Assembly (NCBI GenBank): GCA_017940185.1
Contig: JAGAZE010000008.1
Coordinates: forward strand, 1-64,000
Direction of reading: 5' to 3'
From: Bacteroidaceae bacterium
Lineage (GTDB): Bacteria > Bacteroidota > Bacteroidia > Bacteroidales > Bacteroidaceae
Length of the DNA stretch: 64,000 nucleotides
The position numbers were made by a program, and so were the translations under genes. A model generated the notes under the pieces. The model saw only the letters and a program-made list of their open reading frames with translations, was not told where the DNA came from and ran no database searches. Below are positions 9,640-18,651 of this stretch, piece by piece; position 1 is the stretch's first letter, and the number at the start of each line of letters is the position of its first letter.

Positions 9640-9666
9640 TAATGATTGCAAAGTTAGCAATCATTA
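9640..9666 (-). promoter_or_regulatory. Perfect 10-bp palindrome over the -7 box of the radical SAM operon
   Basis: TAATGATTGC (9640-9649) and GCAATCATTA (9657-9666) are perfect inverted repeats around a 7-base centre. On the minus strand the overlapping TAACTTTG (9656-9649) fits the Bacteroidota -7 box, putting the RNA start about 55 bases before the ATG at 9585. A repressor binding here would block the promoter. No clean TTTG -33 box is visible. Confidence 0.55.
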
Positions 9667-9705
9667 GGTAAATAAAGAAATAATAGGGAAAATATAGCCG
9701 CAATG

Positions 9706-10287
9706 TCAGTCTTCTTTCTTATCGAAGAGCAGTGTGCCACGGTTGCGCACGTATGTCAGTCCATTGAGGACATGTTTCAGGTAATCGGATTTAGCTGGCA
9801 GACTGTCGAACATTGGAAAATCAGCGCAGGTGTGTATGTGAAATGAGCGATGGTCGTCGTCGCGTGTGTAGAAGGTGGCATTGACGTCAATATGCAGGTT
9901 GAGCTGGTTGATGCATTTTCTCACATGCGCAAAGTGCTCAAAATCGTCGAACGCCACTTCGTACCAAAAGGGCAGCACGCAATGCAGCACGTGTTCCTCT
10001 TGCGAAGAACGGATGAGAAAGTCAAGTCCTTGATATTGGAATACATACTGCCCTATGTTGGAATCGTAGTGGTAGGGGCATCCCATGTTGCGGAGCAGTT
10101 GCAAGACGATATCCAAGTCGGCATTGTGTTTGTCGGTACTTTCATCAGTGATGTATTGCTTTTGACGAATTGCTGAATCAGAGGGGGAGAGGCGGGACTC
10201 TTCTTCAATCAGTCGCTTCTCTTCCTTAAAAAAAGCCCAGCAGAGAAAAAGAATAATCATTCCGATGACAATTACTGCTATAATCAT
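9706..10287 (-). CDS. Hypothetical protein with N-terminal membrane anchor
   Basis: 193 residues. Residues 1-20 (MIIAVIVIGMIILFLCWAFF) are one membrane helix, followed by a charged stretch and a soluble domain of about 140 residues. The soluble part (LDIVLQLLRNMGCPYHYD ... YLKHVLNGL) looks like the same fold as that of the upstream neighbour: start DTEKLLQQIF / LDIVLQLLR, and end YLKWTLSFVDRGAF / YLKHVLNGLTYVRNRGTL. It resembles YbjN/secretion-chaperone-like alpha-beta domains, but I cannot name the family. The start overlaps the upstream stop (ATGA, 10284-10287), so the two are co-translated. Confidence 0.7.
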   Translation of the reverse strand: MIIAVIVIGMIILFLCWAFFKEEKRLIEEESRLSPSDSAIRQKQYITDESTDKHNADLDIVLQLLRNMGCPYHYDSNIGQYVFQYQGLDFLIRSSQEEHVLHCVLPFWYEVAFDDFEHFAHVRKCINQLNLHIDVNATFYTRDDDHRSFHIHTCADFPMFDSLPAKSDYLKHVLNGLTYVRNRGTLLFDKKED

Positions 10288-10859
10288 ACCTCAACTCCTT
10301 TCTCTTTAAGTAATGAGAAGAAAGCAAATGCGCCTCGGTCAACGAATGAGAGTGTCCATTTCAGATAGCCGCTCACGTCGTTGATGCCATCAGAGAATGG
10401 CATTCCTTTGCAGATGAAGAAGCGTATGTTGTCATCGTCTTGCTCCTCCCAGCAGAAAGTGCTGAGGCAGTAGCTGTTCACCTCGTTGATGGTTTCTGTT
10501 ATCTTCGATAGCTTTTCTGTTTCCCACTTACTGATGATACATAGCGATGCGCTGATGTGGAGCAGAGAGTTTGTTGCCACAAACCGGAGGTGGTTTTCGC
10601 CAACTTCTGCATAGTAGATACCCGGATCGTCGTTGTCATCGTTTGGCGGGTAGTAGTCGTATTTTATTTCCTCAGCGTCAAATATCTGTTGAAGCAGTTT
10701 TTCGGTGTCGTTGAGTGTATGTTGCTGCTGCGTGGGCTGTTTCTGTGGGGTGGTTGATATGTCGTCGTTCACGTGGGGTATTGTTATAGGGTGAGTGTAT
10801 GCTGTGCTGGGGTAGGCAGTGAAGTATTGCCTATCGTAGTACAGCGAAAAGGGTGCCAC
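10284..10859 (-). CDS. Hypothetical protein, paralog of its downstream neighbour
   Basis: 191 residues if the GTG at 10859 is used; a stop codon a few codons upstream (within 10875-10877) limits it. A later start is possible because the first 50 residues are low-complexity (Thr/Gln/Pro-rich). The domain from about residue 55 (KLLQQIFDAEEIKYDYYPP) to the end matches the soluble domain of the adjacent 9706-10287 product in order and spacing of motifs, but this protein has no membrane helix. The gene follows dapA by 15 bases. Function unknown; a tandem pair derived by duplication is the best reading. Confidence 0.6.
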   Translation of the reverse strand: MAPFSLYYDRQYFTAYPSTAYTHPITIPHVNDDISTTPQKQPTQQQHTLNDTEKLLQQIFDAEEIKYDYYPPNDDNDDPGIYYAEVGENHLRFVATNSLLHISASLCIISKWETEKLSKITETINEVNSYCLSTFCWEEQDDDNIRFFICKGMPFSDGINDVSGYLKWTLSFVDRGAFAFFSLLKEKGVEV

Positions 10860-10874
10860 ACCATGCTTGATGGG

Positions 10875-11771
10875 TCAGACTAATTGCATGCGGCGTATCT
10901 GCACCTGCATTTTTTCAATAAAGTTGAGGTGCATGGGTGTGAGCGGCAGTCGCAACACGTTGTCGGCTATTCCCATGAGGTGCAGCAGTGCCTTGATGCC
11001 TGCAGGGTTGCCATCAATGAAGAGTAGGCGGTAGAGGTCGTGCAGCTGTTGGTTGATGTGCTGTGCTTCTTCCTGCTGGCCTTCTTCGAAGAGTGTTATC
11101 ATGCGGCGAAACTGCCGTGGCAGGGCATTGCCTATAACGGAGATAACGCCCTCGGCTCCCATCTTCATCATGTCGAGCGTGAGTGAGTCGTCGCCGCTCA
11201 GAACGTGGAAATGCTGTGGGCGTTGGTTCAGTATGGTCTGTATCTGCTCCATGTTGCCGCTGGCTTCCTTGATGCCCACGATGTTGGGGCAGTCACTGGC
11301 TAGGCGCAAAGTGGTCTCGGAAGCAAGATTGGCTCCAGTGCGCGATGGCACATTGTAGAGCAACAGGGGAAGCGGAGCTGCTTCGGCCACGGCACGGAAG
11401 TGTTGGTAGAGTCCTTCCTGATTGGGCTTGTTGTAGAAAGGCACCACGCTGAGCAGTCCGCTCATGCCCTCGAAGTTGTCGGCGCGCATTTCGCTGACAA
11501 CTTCGGCTGTGCAATTGCCACCGCAACCTATGACAACGGGCACGCGTCCTGCCACCTGTTGCACCACGCATTGGCGTATGTCGCGCTTCTCTTGCACCGT
11601 GAGACAGGGAGCCTCCGAGGTGGTGCCGAGCACTACAAGGAAGTCGATGCCGCCGCATATCTGATAGTCGACAAGGTGCTTCAGGGCATCGTAGTCTACG
11701 CTGCCGTCAGCATGAAAGGGGGTAACGAGGGCTATGCCGAGTCCGTGGAAGGGAAATGGTGTGGTGTTCAT
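10875..11771 (-). CDS. dapA: 4-hydroxy-tetrahydrodipicolinate synthase
   Basis: 298 residues from the ATG at 11771, the usual family length. DapA condenses pyruvate with aspartate semialdehyde, the first step to diaminopimelate and lysine. Visible motifs are the GLGIALVTPF start, GTTSEAP, the tyrosine motif LLYNVPSRTG, the Schiff-base lysine in VGIKEASGNM, and LSGDDSL. It acts in the cytoplasm as a tetramer. The start overlaps the truA stop (ATGA, 11768-11771), so the genes are translationally coupled. Confidence 0.95.
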   Translation of the reverse strand: MNTTPFPFHGLGIALVTPFHADGSVDYDALKHLVDYQICGGIDFLVVLGTTSEAPCLTVQEKRDIRQCVVQQVAGRVPVVIGCGGNCTAEVVSEMRADNFEGMSGLLSVVPFYNKPNQEGLYQHFRAVAEAAPLPLLLYNVPSRTGANLASETTLRLASDCPNIVGIKEASGNMEQIQTILNQRPQHFHVLSGDDSLTLDMMKMGAEGVISVIGNALPRQFRRMITLFEEGQQEEAQHINQQLHDLYRLLFIDGNPAGIKALLHLMGIADNVLRLPLTPMHLNFIEKMQVQIRRMQLV

Positions 11772-12556
11772 AGAGTGGGTGATTGGTGAGTGGTGGGTAG
11801 GGCGTCGTAGCCTACGTGCTCCAGAAACAGTGCGTGCGCAGGCATGCTGTCGCCAGCTTGGGTGCGTTGCCGCTGGTCCACTATGTGGGCAAATTGTTGT
11901 ATGGTGGTTTTGCCGCGCCCAACATCGACGAGTGTGCCTACGATGGCACGAACCATGTTGCGCAGAAAGCGGTTGGCCGTGATGCGGAAGTACCATCTGT
12001 CGGTTCCGGCTGCTATCCATTCTGCCTGTCGTACCTCACAGAGTGTCGTCTTTACGTCGCTTCCGCTCTTGCAGAATGCTCCGAAATCGGACACCGCGAG
12101 CAGGGTGGCAGCTGCCGTATTCATCGCCTCAATGTCCAGTGCATGGTGCAACTGTAGCGACTGTCCGCGCAGGAACGGCTGCTTGCCGAGGTGCACGTAG
12201 TAGTGGTAGGTGCGCTCGGTAGCACTGAATCGTGCGTGCCATTTGTTGGGGACGGGCACTGCAAAGGTAGCTGCGATGTCGTCGGGCAGCAGGCGGTTGA
12301 CTTTATACACCAGCTGTGTCGTTTGCAAGGTGCACGGGGTGTCGAAGTGTATGGGCATCTGTCGGGCATGCACGCCTGTGTCGGTGCGTCCTGCTGCGGT
12401 GACGGCGACGTCGTGGCGCAACATGGTGGCAAGCGCTTGTTCCACAGTCTGCTGCACGCTACGAGCGTTGGGTTGACGTTGCCAACCGTGGTACGCCGTG
12501 CCGTCGAAACACAGGTCGAGCCGCCAGCGCGTCGTGAGAGTGGGGGCAGTATCCAT
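11768..12556 (-). CDS. truA: tRNA pseudouridine(38-40) synthase
   Basis: 262 residues from the ATG at 12556. TruA isomerises uridines 38-40 in the anticodon stem. The start RLDLCFDGTAYHGWQRQPN, the catalytic aspartate in AAGRTDTGVHARQ, and the FLRNMVRAIVGTLVDVGRGK core are diagnostic. It begins 19 bases after the end of metG and overlaps dapA by four bases. The frame extends upstream into metG, but the chosen start matches the usual N-terminus of the family. Confidence 0.95.
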   Translation of the reverse strand: MDTAPTLTTRWRLDLCFDGTAYHGWQRQPNARSVQQTVEQALATMLRHDVAVTAAGRTDTGVHARQMPIHFDTPCTLQTTQLVYKVNRLLPDDIAATFAVPVPNKWHARFSATERTYHYYVHLGKQPFLRGQSLQLHHALDIEAMNTAAATLLAVSDFGAFCKSGSDVKTTLCEVRQAEWIAAGTDRWYFRITANRFLRNMVRAIVGTLVDVGRGKTTIQQFAHIVDQRQRTQAGDSMPAHALFLEHVGYDALPTTHQSPTL

Positions 12557-12575
12557 AGGGTAGTGGTGGCAACTG

Positions 12576-14642
12576 CTATCCGACCTGGCTGCCGGGTGCG
12601 ACGTTGTCTGTCGTGGTGAGTGGTACGAGGCGTCCGTCTGCACTTTCTGCGGAGAGTATCATGCCCTGACTCTCTATGCCCATTATCTTTCGCGGTGCCA
12701 GATTGGCTACGAAGAGCACCTGCTTGCCGATGAGGTCTTCGGGTCTGCAGTGCTTGGCAATGCCGCTGAGGATGGTTCGCGGCTGTGGCGTGCCGTCGTC
12801 GAGGGTGAAGTGCAGCAGCTTGTTGGATTTCTCCACTTTGCAGCATTCCTTTACCGTTGCTACGCGTATGTCTATTTTAGCAAAGGTGTCGAAGTCTACT
12901 ACGGGTGCTATGGGCTTGGGCTCGTTGGCTTCGGCTGTCTGTGCAGCCTTTTGCTCATGCTCCTTGCGTATGGCTGCGAGTTTGTCGAGCTGTAGCTGTA
13001 TGGTGTCGTCGTCAATCTTTTCGAAGAGCAGTGCGGGTTCGCCCAGTTGGTGTCCTTCGGGCAGCAGGTTGCTGTCGCCCAGACGTTGCCAGTCGGGTGT
13101 GTCGATGGCGAGCATCTCCAGCAGGTGTTTGGTGGAGAAGGGGAGGAACGGGCGGAAGGCGATGGAGAGGTTGGCAGTGATCTGCAGGCAGATGTTGAGT
13201 ATGGTCTCCACGCGCTGTGGGTCGGTCTTCCAATGCTTCCATGGTTCGTTTTCGGTGATGTAGCGGTTGCCCAGTCGTGCCAGTGACATGGCTTCAAACT
13301 GTGCTTCGCGCAGCTTAAACTGGTCCATGAGTTCTTCTATGCGCTCTTTCACGGTGCTCATCTCTTGCAGTGCCTGCTGGTCGCTGTCGGTGAGTGTGTC
13401 GGCATGGAGCGGGGGCACCTTGCCCTGGAAGTATTTCTTGGTGAGCTGCAATGCTCGGTTGACAAAGTTGCCGTACACAGCCACCAGCTCGTTGTTGTGG
13501 CGGTCTTGGAAGTCGTGCCAGGTGAAGTTGTTGTCCTTCGTCTCAGGTGCGTTGGCGGTGAGCACGTAGCGCAGTGTGTCTTGCTTGCCGGGCAGCTCGC
13601 GCAGGTATTCGTGCAGCCACACAGCCCAGTTGCGCGAAGTGGATATCTTGTCGTTTTCCAGATTGAGAAATTCGTTGGCGGGCACAGCATCGGGCAGTAT
13701 GTAGTCGCCGTGTGCATGCAGCATGGTGGGGAACACAATGCAGTGGAACACGATGTTGTCTTTGCCGATGAAGTGCACCAGTCGTGTGCTGTCGTCTTTC
13801 CACCATGTTTCCCAGTCGTCGGGGCGCAGCTCCTTGGTGTTGGAGATGTAGCCGATGGGCGCATCAAACCACACGTAGAGCACCTTGCCTTCCGCTCCCT
13901 CTACTGGCACGGGTATTCCCCAGTCGAGGTCGCGTGTCATGGCGCGTGGCTGCAGCTGCATGTTGAGCCACGACTTGCACTGACCATACACGTTGGGGCG
14001 CCATTCTGTGTGCTGCTCCAATATCCATTGCTCGAGGAACGACTGATATTCGTTGAGCGGCAGATACCAGTTCTTGGTTTCCTTCAGCACGGGTTGTGCT
14101 CCGCTGATGGTCGACTTGGGATTGATGAGCTGTGTGGGGTCGAGGTCTTTGCCACATTTCTCACACTGGTCGCCGTAGGCGTTGAGGTTGTGGCAGTGGG
14201 GACATTCGCCGGTGATATACCTGTCGGCCAGAAACTGCTTTGCCTCAGGGTCGTAGTATTGTTGTGTGGTCTGTTCTGTGAGCTTGCCGGCATTGTAGAG
14301 ATGGCGGAAGAAGTCGGAGGCCATCTGTCGGTGGATGTCGGAGGTGGTGCGGCTGTAGATGTCGAAGTCGATGCCAAACTCTTCAAACGACTCCTTGATG
14401 AGCTTGTGATATCTGTCCACGATATGCTGTGGTGTGGTGTGTTCTTTCTTGGCCAACAATGTGATGGGCACTCCGTGCTCATCGCTGCCGCCTATGAAGA
14501 GCACGTCTTGATGGCGAGCACGGAGGTAGCGCACATAGATGTCGGCGGGAATGTATACACCTGCCAGGTGGCCTATGTGTATACCTCCGTTTGCGTAGGG
14601 TAGGGCGGTGGTGACGAGCGTGCGGGAAAATTTTTTAGTCAT
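12576..14642 (-). CDS. metG: Methionyl-tRNA synthetase with C-terminal tRNA-binding domain
   Basis: 688 residues. A class I synthetase that charges tRNA-Met. HIGH-type motif in [15 protein letters not shown] near residue 20; a zinc knuckle [18 protein letters not shown]; the second ATP motif reads KISTS in place of KMSKS, as often seen in Bacteroidota. Residues from about 575 to the end form the Trbp111/tRBD domain ([11 protein letters not shown] ... [17 protein letters not shown]), which promotes dimerisation and tRNA binding. The preceding linker is rich in Glu/Lys/Ala. The gene is 19 bases before truA. Confidence 0.95.
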   Translation of the reverse strand: MTKKFSRTLVTTALPYANGGIHIGHLAGVYIPADIYVRYLRARHQDVLFIGGSDEHGVPITLLAKKEHTTPQHIVDRYHKLIKESFEEFGIDFDIYSRTTSDIHRQMASDFFRHLYNAGKLTEQTTQQYYDPEAKQFLADRYITGECPHCHNLNAYGDQCEKCGKDLDPTQLINPKSTISGAQPVLKETKNWYLPLNEYQSFLEQWILEQHTEWRPNVYGQCKSWLNMQLQPRAMTRDLDWGIPVPVEGAEGKVLYVWFDAPIGYISNTKELRPDDWETWWKDDSTRLVHFIGKDNIVFHCIVFPTMLHAHGDYILPDAVPANEFLNLENDKISTSRNWAVWLHEYLRELPGKQDTLRYVLTANAPETKDNNFTWHDFQDRHNNELVAVYGNFVNRALQLTKKYFQGKVPPLHADTLTDSDQQALQEMSTVKERIEELMDQFKLREAQFEAMSLARLGNRYITENEPWKHWKTDPQRVETILNICLQITANLSIAFRPFLPFSTKHLLEMLAIDTPDWQRLGDSNLLPEGHQLGEPALLFEKIDDDTIQLQLDKLAAIRKEHEQKAAQTAEANEPKPIAPVVDFDTFAKIDIRVATVKECCKVEKSNKLLHFTLDDGTPQPRTILSGIAKHCRPEDLIGKQVLFVANLAPRKIMGIESQGMILSAESADGRLVPLTTTDNVAPGSQVG

Positions 14643-14689
14643 GGTGGTTGGGCTTATTTAGAGTTGAAAGTTGAAAGGGCTTTCATTAC

Positions 14690-15178
14690 CTACTTCTTTT
14701 GTGGTGAATACAGTTGTTGTCGCACTTCGCTGAGTGCTGCCACCCAGTCGGTGTCGAGCGAAAAGCGCGTGATGTGTTGCATGCTGTTGACATAGGCCAT
14801 GGTTATCTCACGGTCGGTGTCGAAGAAGCGTGCATTCTGCAAGCTGCACTGTTGAAAGAGTTGCATGATGCGTTGGCGCTCTTTCTTCTTGCTGTTCTTG
14901 GCCAGCTGCTGTGTGTAGAGGTTCACGTAGTCGTAGAGTGCGAAGGCTTGGTAGTCGAGCACTGTTACGTTGCTGTCGGGCATCAGTTCGCGTGTCTTGC
15001 GCAGCATGTATTCCAGCGCATCGACCTTAAACTGTGCCACCTTTCTCACTTCTACGGACAATTCGCGGTTGGCTACCGTCTTTTCCGACAGGCGCAACAC
15101 TTCTTTATACACTTCTTGTGCTGATACCGGCAGTGTGCTGCAGAGCAGGACGGTGAGGGCGATGATAAGGTGTTTCAT
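14690..15178 (-). CDS. Small conserved secreted protein of unknown function
   Basis: 162 residues with a clear signal peptide (cleavage after PVSA, residue 20). The mature part is mostly helical (SEKTVANRELSVEVRKVAQFKVDAL and similar), with no cysteines in the mature part other than in a CSLQNA segment. I do not recognise a domain. It sits between ruvC and metG in a tightly packed minus-strand run and is probably expressed with them; periplasmic location is inferred from the signal peptide alone. Confidence 0.7.
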   Translation of the reverse strand: MKHLIIALTVLLCSTLPVSAQEVYKEVLRLSEKTVANRELSVEVRKVAQFKVDALEYMLRKTRELMPDSNVTVLDYQAFALYDYVNLYTQQLAKNSKKKERQRIMQLFQQCSLQNARFFDTDREITMAYVNSMQHITRFSLDTDWVAALSEVRQQLYSPQKK

Positions 15179-15191
15179 GATGTAGTGTCAA

Positions 15192-15767
15192 TTATCTGTT
15201 TGTTATGCGTGTGCTGTTGCGCTGGGCAAAGTCTTTCCAGCTGCGGTAGTGATTGTCGGTGTGTGGCACTTGCATTTGCATGAAGTGGCAGTAAGCGACA
15301 GCCAGTGCGTCGGTGGCGTCCATGAAGTGGGGCATCTCGTCTTTGTCGAGGTGGAGCATGCGCCGCAGCATGTCGGCCACTTGTTCCTTAGATGCGCTGC
15401 CACGCCCCGTGATGGCCATCTTAATCTTGGTAGGTGCATACTCGTGTATGGGCACTTGGCGCTCTATGGCAGCGGCAATGGCCACGCCCTGTGCACGGCC
15501 CAGCTTGAGCATCGACTGCACGTTTTTACCAAAGAAGGGTGCTTCGATAGCCATCTCGTCGGGCTTAAACTCATTGATAACACCTGTCACGCGTTCAAAG
15601 ATGCGTCCCAGCCGCAGGTAGGGGTCGCTCTCCTTGCGCATGTCGATGACACCCATGGCCAGCATTTCTGCCTTGTTGCTCATGGTGCGCAGCACGCCGT
15701 AGCCCATCACATTGGTGCCAGGGTCGACGCCCAGTATCACTCTCTCGCCTCGCTGCAGGGTGTTCAT
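15192..15767 (-). CDS. ruvC: Crossover junction endodeoxyribonuclease RuvC
   Basis: 191 residues. RuvC resolves Holliday junctions with RuvAB. The four acidic metal ligands are all placed as expected: [15 protein letters not shown] (first Asp), [22 protein letters not shown] (Glu), and the [15 protein letters not shown] pair near the C-terminus. Its start overlaps the stop of the MBL hydrolase gene (ATGA, 15764-15767). No ruvA or ruvB is in the window. Confidence 0.95.
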   Translation of the reverse strand: MNTLQRGERVILGVDPGTNVMGYGVLRTMSNKAEMLAMGVIDMRKESDPYLRLGRIFERVTGVINEFKPDEMAIEAPFFGKNVQSMLKLGRAQGVAIAAAIERQVPIHEYAPTKIKMAITGRGSASKEQVADMLRRMLHLDKDEMPHFMDATDALAVAYCHFMQMQVPHTDNHYRSWKDFAQRNSTRITNR

Positions 15768-16405
15768 TGCATGAAGGGATTGGCATTGAGTTCGTCGCCG
15801 ATGGTCGATGCAGGACCATGGCCGGGATATACTTTCGTGTCGGCGGGCAGTGCTGCCAGTTGGCGCAAGCTCTGGGTGAGTTGCAGCATGCTTCCGCCGT
15901 GCAGGTCGGTGCGTCCTACAGAGAAGCGAAACAGCGTGTCGCCCGTGAAGGCTGCGTGCTCTTCCTGACAGTAGAATACCACCGACCCACGCGAGTGGCC
16001 CGGTGTGGCTATCACCTGTAGCGTGTGCGTGCCGAAGGTCACTGGCTCGTCTTCGTTCAGAAAGTGAGTGGCCAGCGGATATTGCTCTGTGAGCGACAGT
16101 CCATAGAACGTGTTGGCCTGTTGCGGCAAATGCTTCATGAGTCCGTGGTCAGGTTCGGCATATTCGGGCAGCAGGTGATAGGTGGCCTGTATGAAGGGAG
16201 TGCCGAAGTTGTGGTCGAGGTGTGCATGGGTGCAAAGCAGGTGCACAGGGGTGAGCTGAGTATCGGTAATGTATTGTGCTATGGCGTGCTGCTCTTCCTG
16301 GTAGAAGGCACCGCAGTCGATGATGACACACTCGCCCGTGGCATCGCTCACCACGTAGCAGTTTTCGTCGAGCATATTGCAGCAGAAGGTCTTGATGTTA
16401 AGCAT
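15764..16405 (-). CDS. MBL-fold metallo-hydrolase, glyoxalase II-like
   Basis: 213 residues. Metallo-beta-lactamase fold with the dinuclear metal motif [10 protein letters not shown], then [28 protein letters not shown] and the final metal His in VYPGHGP. This matches the short glyoxalase II/YcbL-like group that hydrolyses thioesters such as S-lactoylglutathione-like compounds, though the substrate in an organism probably lacking glutathione is unclear. Coupled to ruvC by a four-base overlap; 22 bases downstream of rsmG. Confidence 0.85.
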   Translation of the reverse strand: MLNIKTFCCNMLDENCYVVSDATGECVIIDCGAFYQEEQHAIAQYITDTQLTPVHLLCTHAHLDHNFGTPFIQATYHLLPEYAEPDHGLMKHLPQQANTFYGLSLTEQYPLATHFLNEDEPVTFGTHTLQVIATPGHSRGSVVFYCQEEHAAFTGDTLFRFSVGRTDLHGGSMLQLTQSLRQLAALPADTKVYPGHGPASTIGDELNANPFMQ

Positions 16406-16427
16406 AAGGCGGAGGATATACTATGGA

Positions 16428-17048
16428 CTACATGGGCAGGTATACGATGTGCTTCTCTCTGAACCACTGTTCGTCAAACCATTGACCGATGTCTGCCACT
16501 TCGGCGATATTCTTGTAGGGCGCTGTCTCGCTCTGTGTGTTGCCACCCTTCAGTGCGATGATGCCGTTGGGCAATGCGTTGAACTGTTGTGTGCTGATGT
16601 TTTTCTTCAGCATGTGTGCCATGTCGGGCAGCGGCATTACACCGCGTGTCACCACGAAGTGGAACTTTTCTTTCTCCTCTTCACCCCGTATCTGCTGTGC
16701 CTCTACGTTGGTGAGGCCTATAGCTTGCACCACCTCGTTCACCACACGAATCTTCTTGCCCGTGCCATCGATGAGCTTGAAGCGGCATTCGGGGAACAGT
16801 ATGGCCAAGGGCACTCCCGGAAAGCCTCCGCCCGTGCCGAAGTCAAGCACACGGGTGTCAGGTGCAAAGCCGATGAAGCGCGCAATGGCGAGCGAGTGAA
16901 GCACATGGTGCAAGTATAGGTGGTCGATGTCCTTGCGCGAGATGACATTGATTTTCTCGTTCCATTCGCGATAGAGGGCATCAAGGGCGGCCAACTGCTG
17001 CTGTTGCGTGGGGGTGAGATGAGGGAAGTGTTGTAGGATGGTATCCAT
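16428..17048 (-). CDS. rsmG: 16S rRNA (guanine527-N7)-methyltransferase
   Basis: 206 residues from the ATG at 17048, the expected length. RsmG methylates G527 of 16S rRNA. Motifs: NVISRKDIDHLYLHHVLHSL and the SAM-binding LDFGTGGGFPGVPLAI. An in-frame ATG further upstream is rejected because it would add a non-homologous N-terminus, and the TACCTTTG box (minus strand, 17082-17075) lies between, marking the likely promoter. This is the first gene of the minus-strand run down to dapA. Confidence 0.93.
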   Translation of the reverse strand: MDTILQHFPHLTPTQQQQLAALDALYREWNEKINVISRKDIDHLYLHHVLHSLAIARFIGFAPDTRVLDFGTGGGFPGVPLAILFPECRFKLIDGTGKKIRVVNEVVQAIGLTNVEAQQIRGEEEKEKFHFVVTRGVMPLPDMAHMLKKNISTQQFNALPNGIIALKGGNTQSETAPYKNIAEVADIGQWFDEQWFREKHIVYLPM

Positions 17049-17479
17049 GATATGTAGGCTTGGGAGCTTCCTTGCAAAGGTAAAGCTTCTTCTGCAAACA
17101 CGATGAAAAAAAAGGTGTTTTATTGCCAAATGTAAAAATTGTAGATTCAAGTAGCAAGTGCAAATTTAGATTAGTCGTTTATAAAACTCTTGTTTAGGTT
17201 TAAGGCTGGAAAAATAGGACAAGATTGACCATATATGTAAATGATTGCATACCTTTGTCCACAAGTAGAGTGTATTTGTACTTGATATTTCAGAAGACAA
17301 CACCGATAATTTCCACATGCTCCGCTACTGCACCGCAGGCAAGGCAGCTGAGTGATAAACTGATTTTATTCGCCCCCAATGATACGGAAGAACAACGACA
17401 GCTTGCATAGAACGTCACGGCAGGAAACGTCTTCCATACATTTAGCTTCAAACAATTTGCCATCCAGTAATTCTACATA
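17049..17479. other. Divergent intergenic region between rsmG and nucleoside hydrolase
   Basis: 431 bases. A TACCTTTG -7-type box for rsmG is at 17075-17082 (minus strand), and another, TACCTTTG, at 17250-17257 (plus strand), would give the nucleoside hydrolase a leader of about 215 bases. I see no convincing riboswitch fold. A 61-codon open frame (17225-17410) has no good start or coding character and is not called. Confidence 0.4.
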
Positions 17480-18550
17480 ATGAATGCAAAGCAACGATGG
17501 ATGCTCGCCGCCATCCTCACAATACTATGCGGCACAATGTTGTCGGCATCGTGCTCCGACAAAATCTCTGATGCCGATGAAGCAGAAAAAGCATATACCG
17601 GCATTCCACTCGTCATCTTCGATACCGATATCGGCTCCTCTACCGATGACCTTTTTGCCCTGCAGATGCTCTATCGCTATGAGGAAGAAGGACGTTGCAA
17701 GCTGCTCGGTGTGGTGGTGGACCGCGAGGGCGAGGAATGTGCTGCCGTAGCCGATGTGATGAATACATATTTCCAACACGCCGACGTACCCATCGGACTC
17801 GTACGCAAGGGAATTAGCAATCCGCCCGTATGGATAAACTATAAGGCATTGCCAAACTATACCACCGACGATGGTAATTTGATGTTTCACAGAAAAGTAG
17901 GCGACTACTCGGCATTGCCAGATGGTTGGCAGCTTTACCGCAAGCTGCTGGCCGCGCAACCAGACCATTCTGTCAGCATCTGCTCCGTGGGCTTCGTCAC
18001 TGCATTGGCAGGACTGCTCACCTCTCAGGGCGACGACATATCCCCGCTCAACGGAGTGGAACTGATCAGGAAAAAAGTAAAATGTCTCTATATCATGGGG
18101 GGCGTGTTCGGTGATTCAACCGAGCCAGATTTCAACTTCTCACAAGGCATCACCTTCGCACAGACTTTTTTTAGCCTCTGGCCACAAGATGTAGATATAG
18201 TATTCTCGCCGATGGAGGTGGGGCAGGGGATCGAGTATAAGCCCGAGCAGGTTATAAGTGACATCTCGTGGACTGACATCCACCCAATCAAGCAAGTCTA
18301 CATGACTTGCAACTGCAATACAGGGCAGAAGATGTGGGACCCAATGGCTGTCATTCAAGCAGTGGAGGGTGACCAGCTTTTCTCCCTGTCAGCAAGAGGT
18401 ACCATTGTTCTCACACCACAAGCCGAAACAATCTTCACCCCATCGGCAACAGGAAACTGCCGATATCAATTGCCGGGAGATGATGCGTGGAACGACATGA
18501 TGTTGGAGAAAATAAGAACGTATAATAAACAGAGGGCGCATTTTCGATAA
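17480..18550 (+). CDS. Nucleoside hydrolase-like lipoprotein
   Basis: 356 residues. The N-terminus is a lipoprotein signal (MLSASC, lipid-anchored Cys about residue 25). The catalytic domain begins with VIFDTDIGSSTDDLFAL, the DTDxGxxxDD calcium and ribose-binding signature of inosine/uridine-preferring nucleoside hydrolases. A second metal ligand is plausible at KMWDPMAVIQAV. The protein would be an envelope-bound enzyme cleaving the N-glycosidic bond of ribonucleosides, perhaps for scavenging. It is a single-gene unit on the plus strand, ended by the hairpin at 18584-18623. Confidence 0.85.
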   Translation: MNAKQRWMLAAILTILCGTMLSASCSDKISDADEAEKAYTGIPLVIFDTDIGSSTDDLFALQMLYRYEEEGRCKLLGVVVDREGEECAAVADVMNTYFQHADVPIGLVRKGISNPPVWINYKALPNYTTDDGNLMFHRKVGDYSALPDGWQLYRKLLAAQPDHSVSICSVGFVTALAGLLTSQGDDISPLNGVELIRKKVKCLYIMGGVFGDSTEPDFNFSQGITFAQTFFSLWPQDVDIVFSPMEVGQGIEYKPEQVISDISWTDIHPIKQVYMTCNCNTGQKMWDPMAVIQAVEGDQLFSLSARGTIVLTPQAETIFTPSATGNCRYQLPGDDAWNDMMLEKIRTYNKQRAHFR

Positions 18551-18583
18551 GCCATGCGCATGGTTGACTGTCGGCATACAAGC

Positions 18584-18623
18584 CAACAAACGATGGGAAG
18601 AGTATTGTTCCCATCGTTTGTTG
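18584..18623. terminator. Perfect 16-bp hairpin after the nucleoside hydrolase
   Basis: CAACAAACGATGGGAA (18584-18599) and its exact complement at 18608-18623 enclose an 8-base loop. It sits between convergent genes ending at 18550 (+) and 18652 (-), so it can serve both strands. No strong T-run follows on either side. Confidence 0.75.
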
Positions 18624-18651
18624 ATATAGAGAGTGGGTGTTATGACTGTGC

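Noticed and set aside
13365-14603. 412-codon plus-strand ORF opposite metG
   Set aside because: metG is certain from its HIGH, zinc and tRBD motifs; the opposite frame is open only because of the GC-biased codon pattern.
17225-17410. 61-codon ORF before the nucleoside hydrolase
   Set aside because: No good start codon or ribosome site, overlaps a likely promoter box, no recognisable domain.
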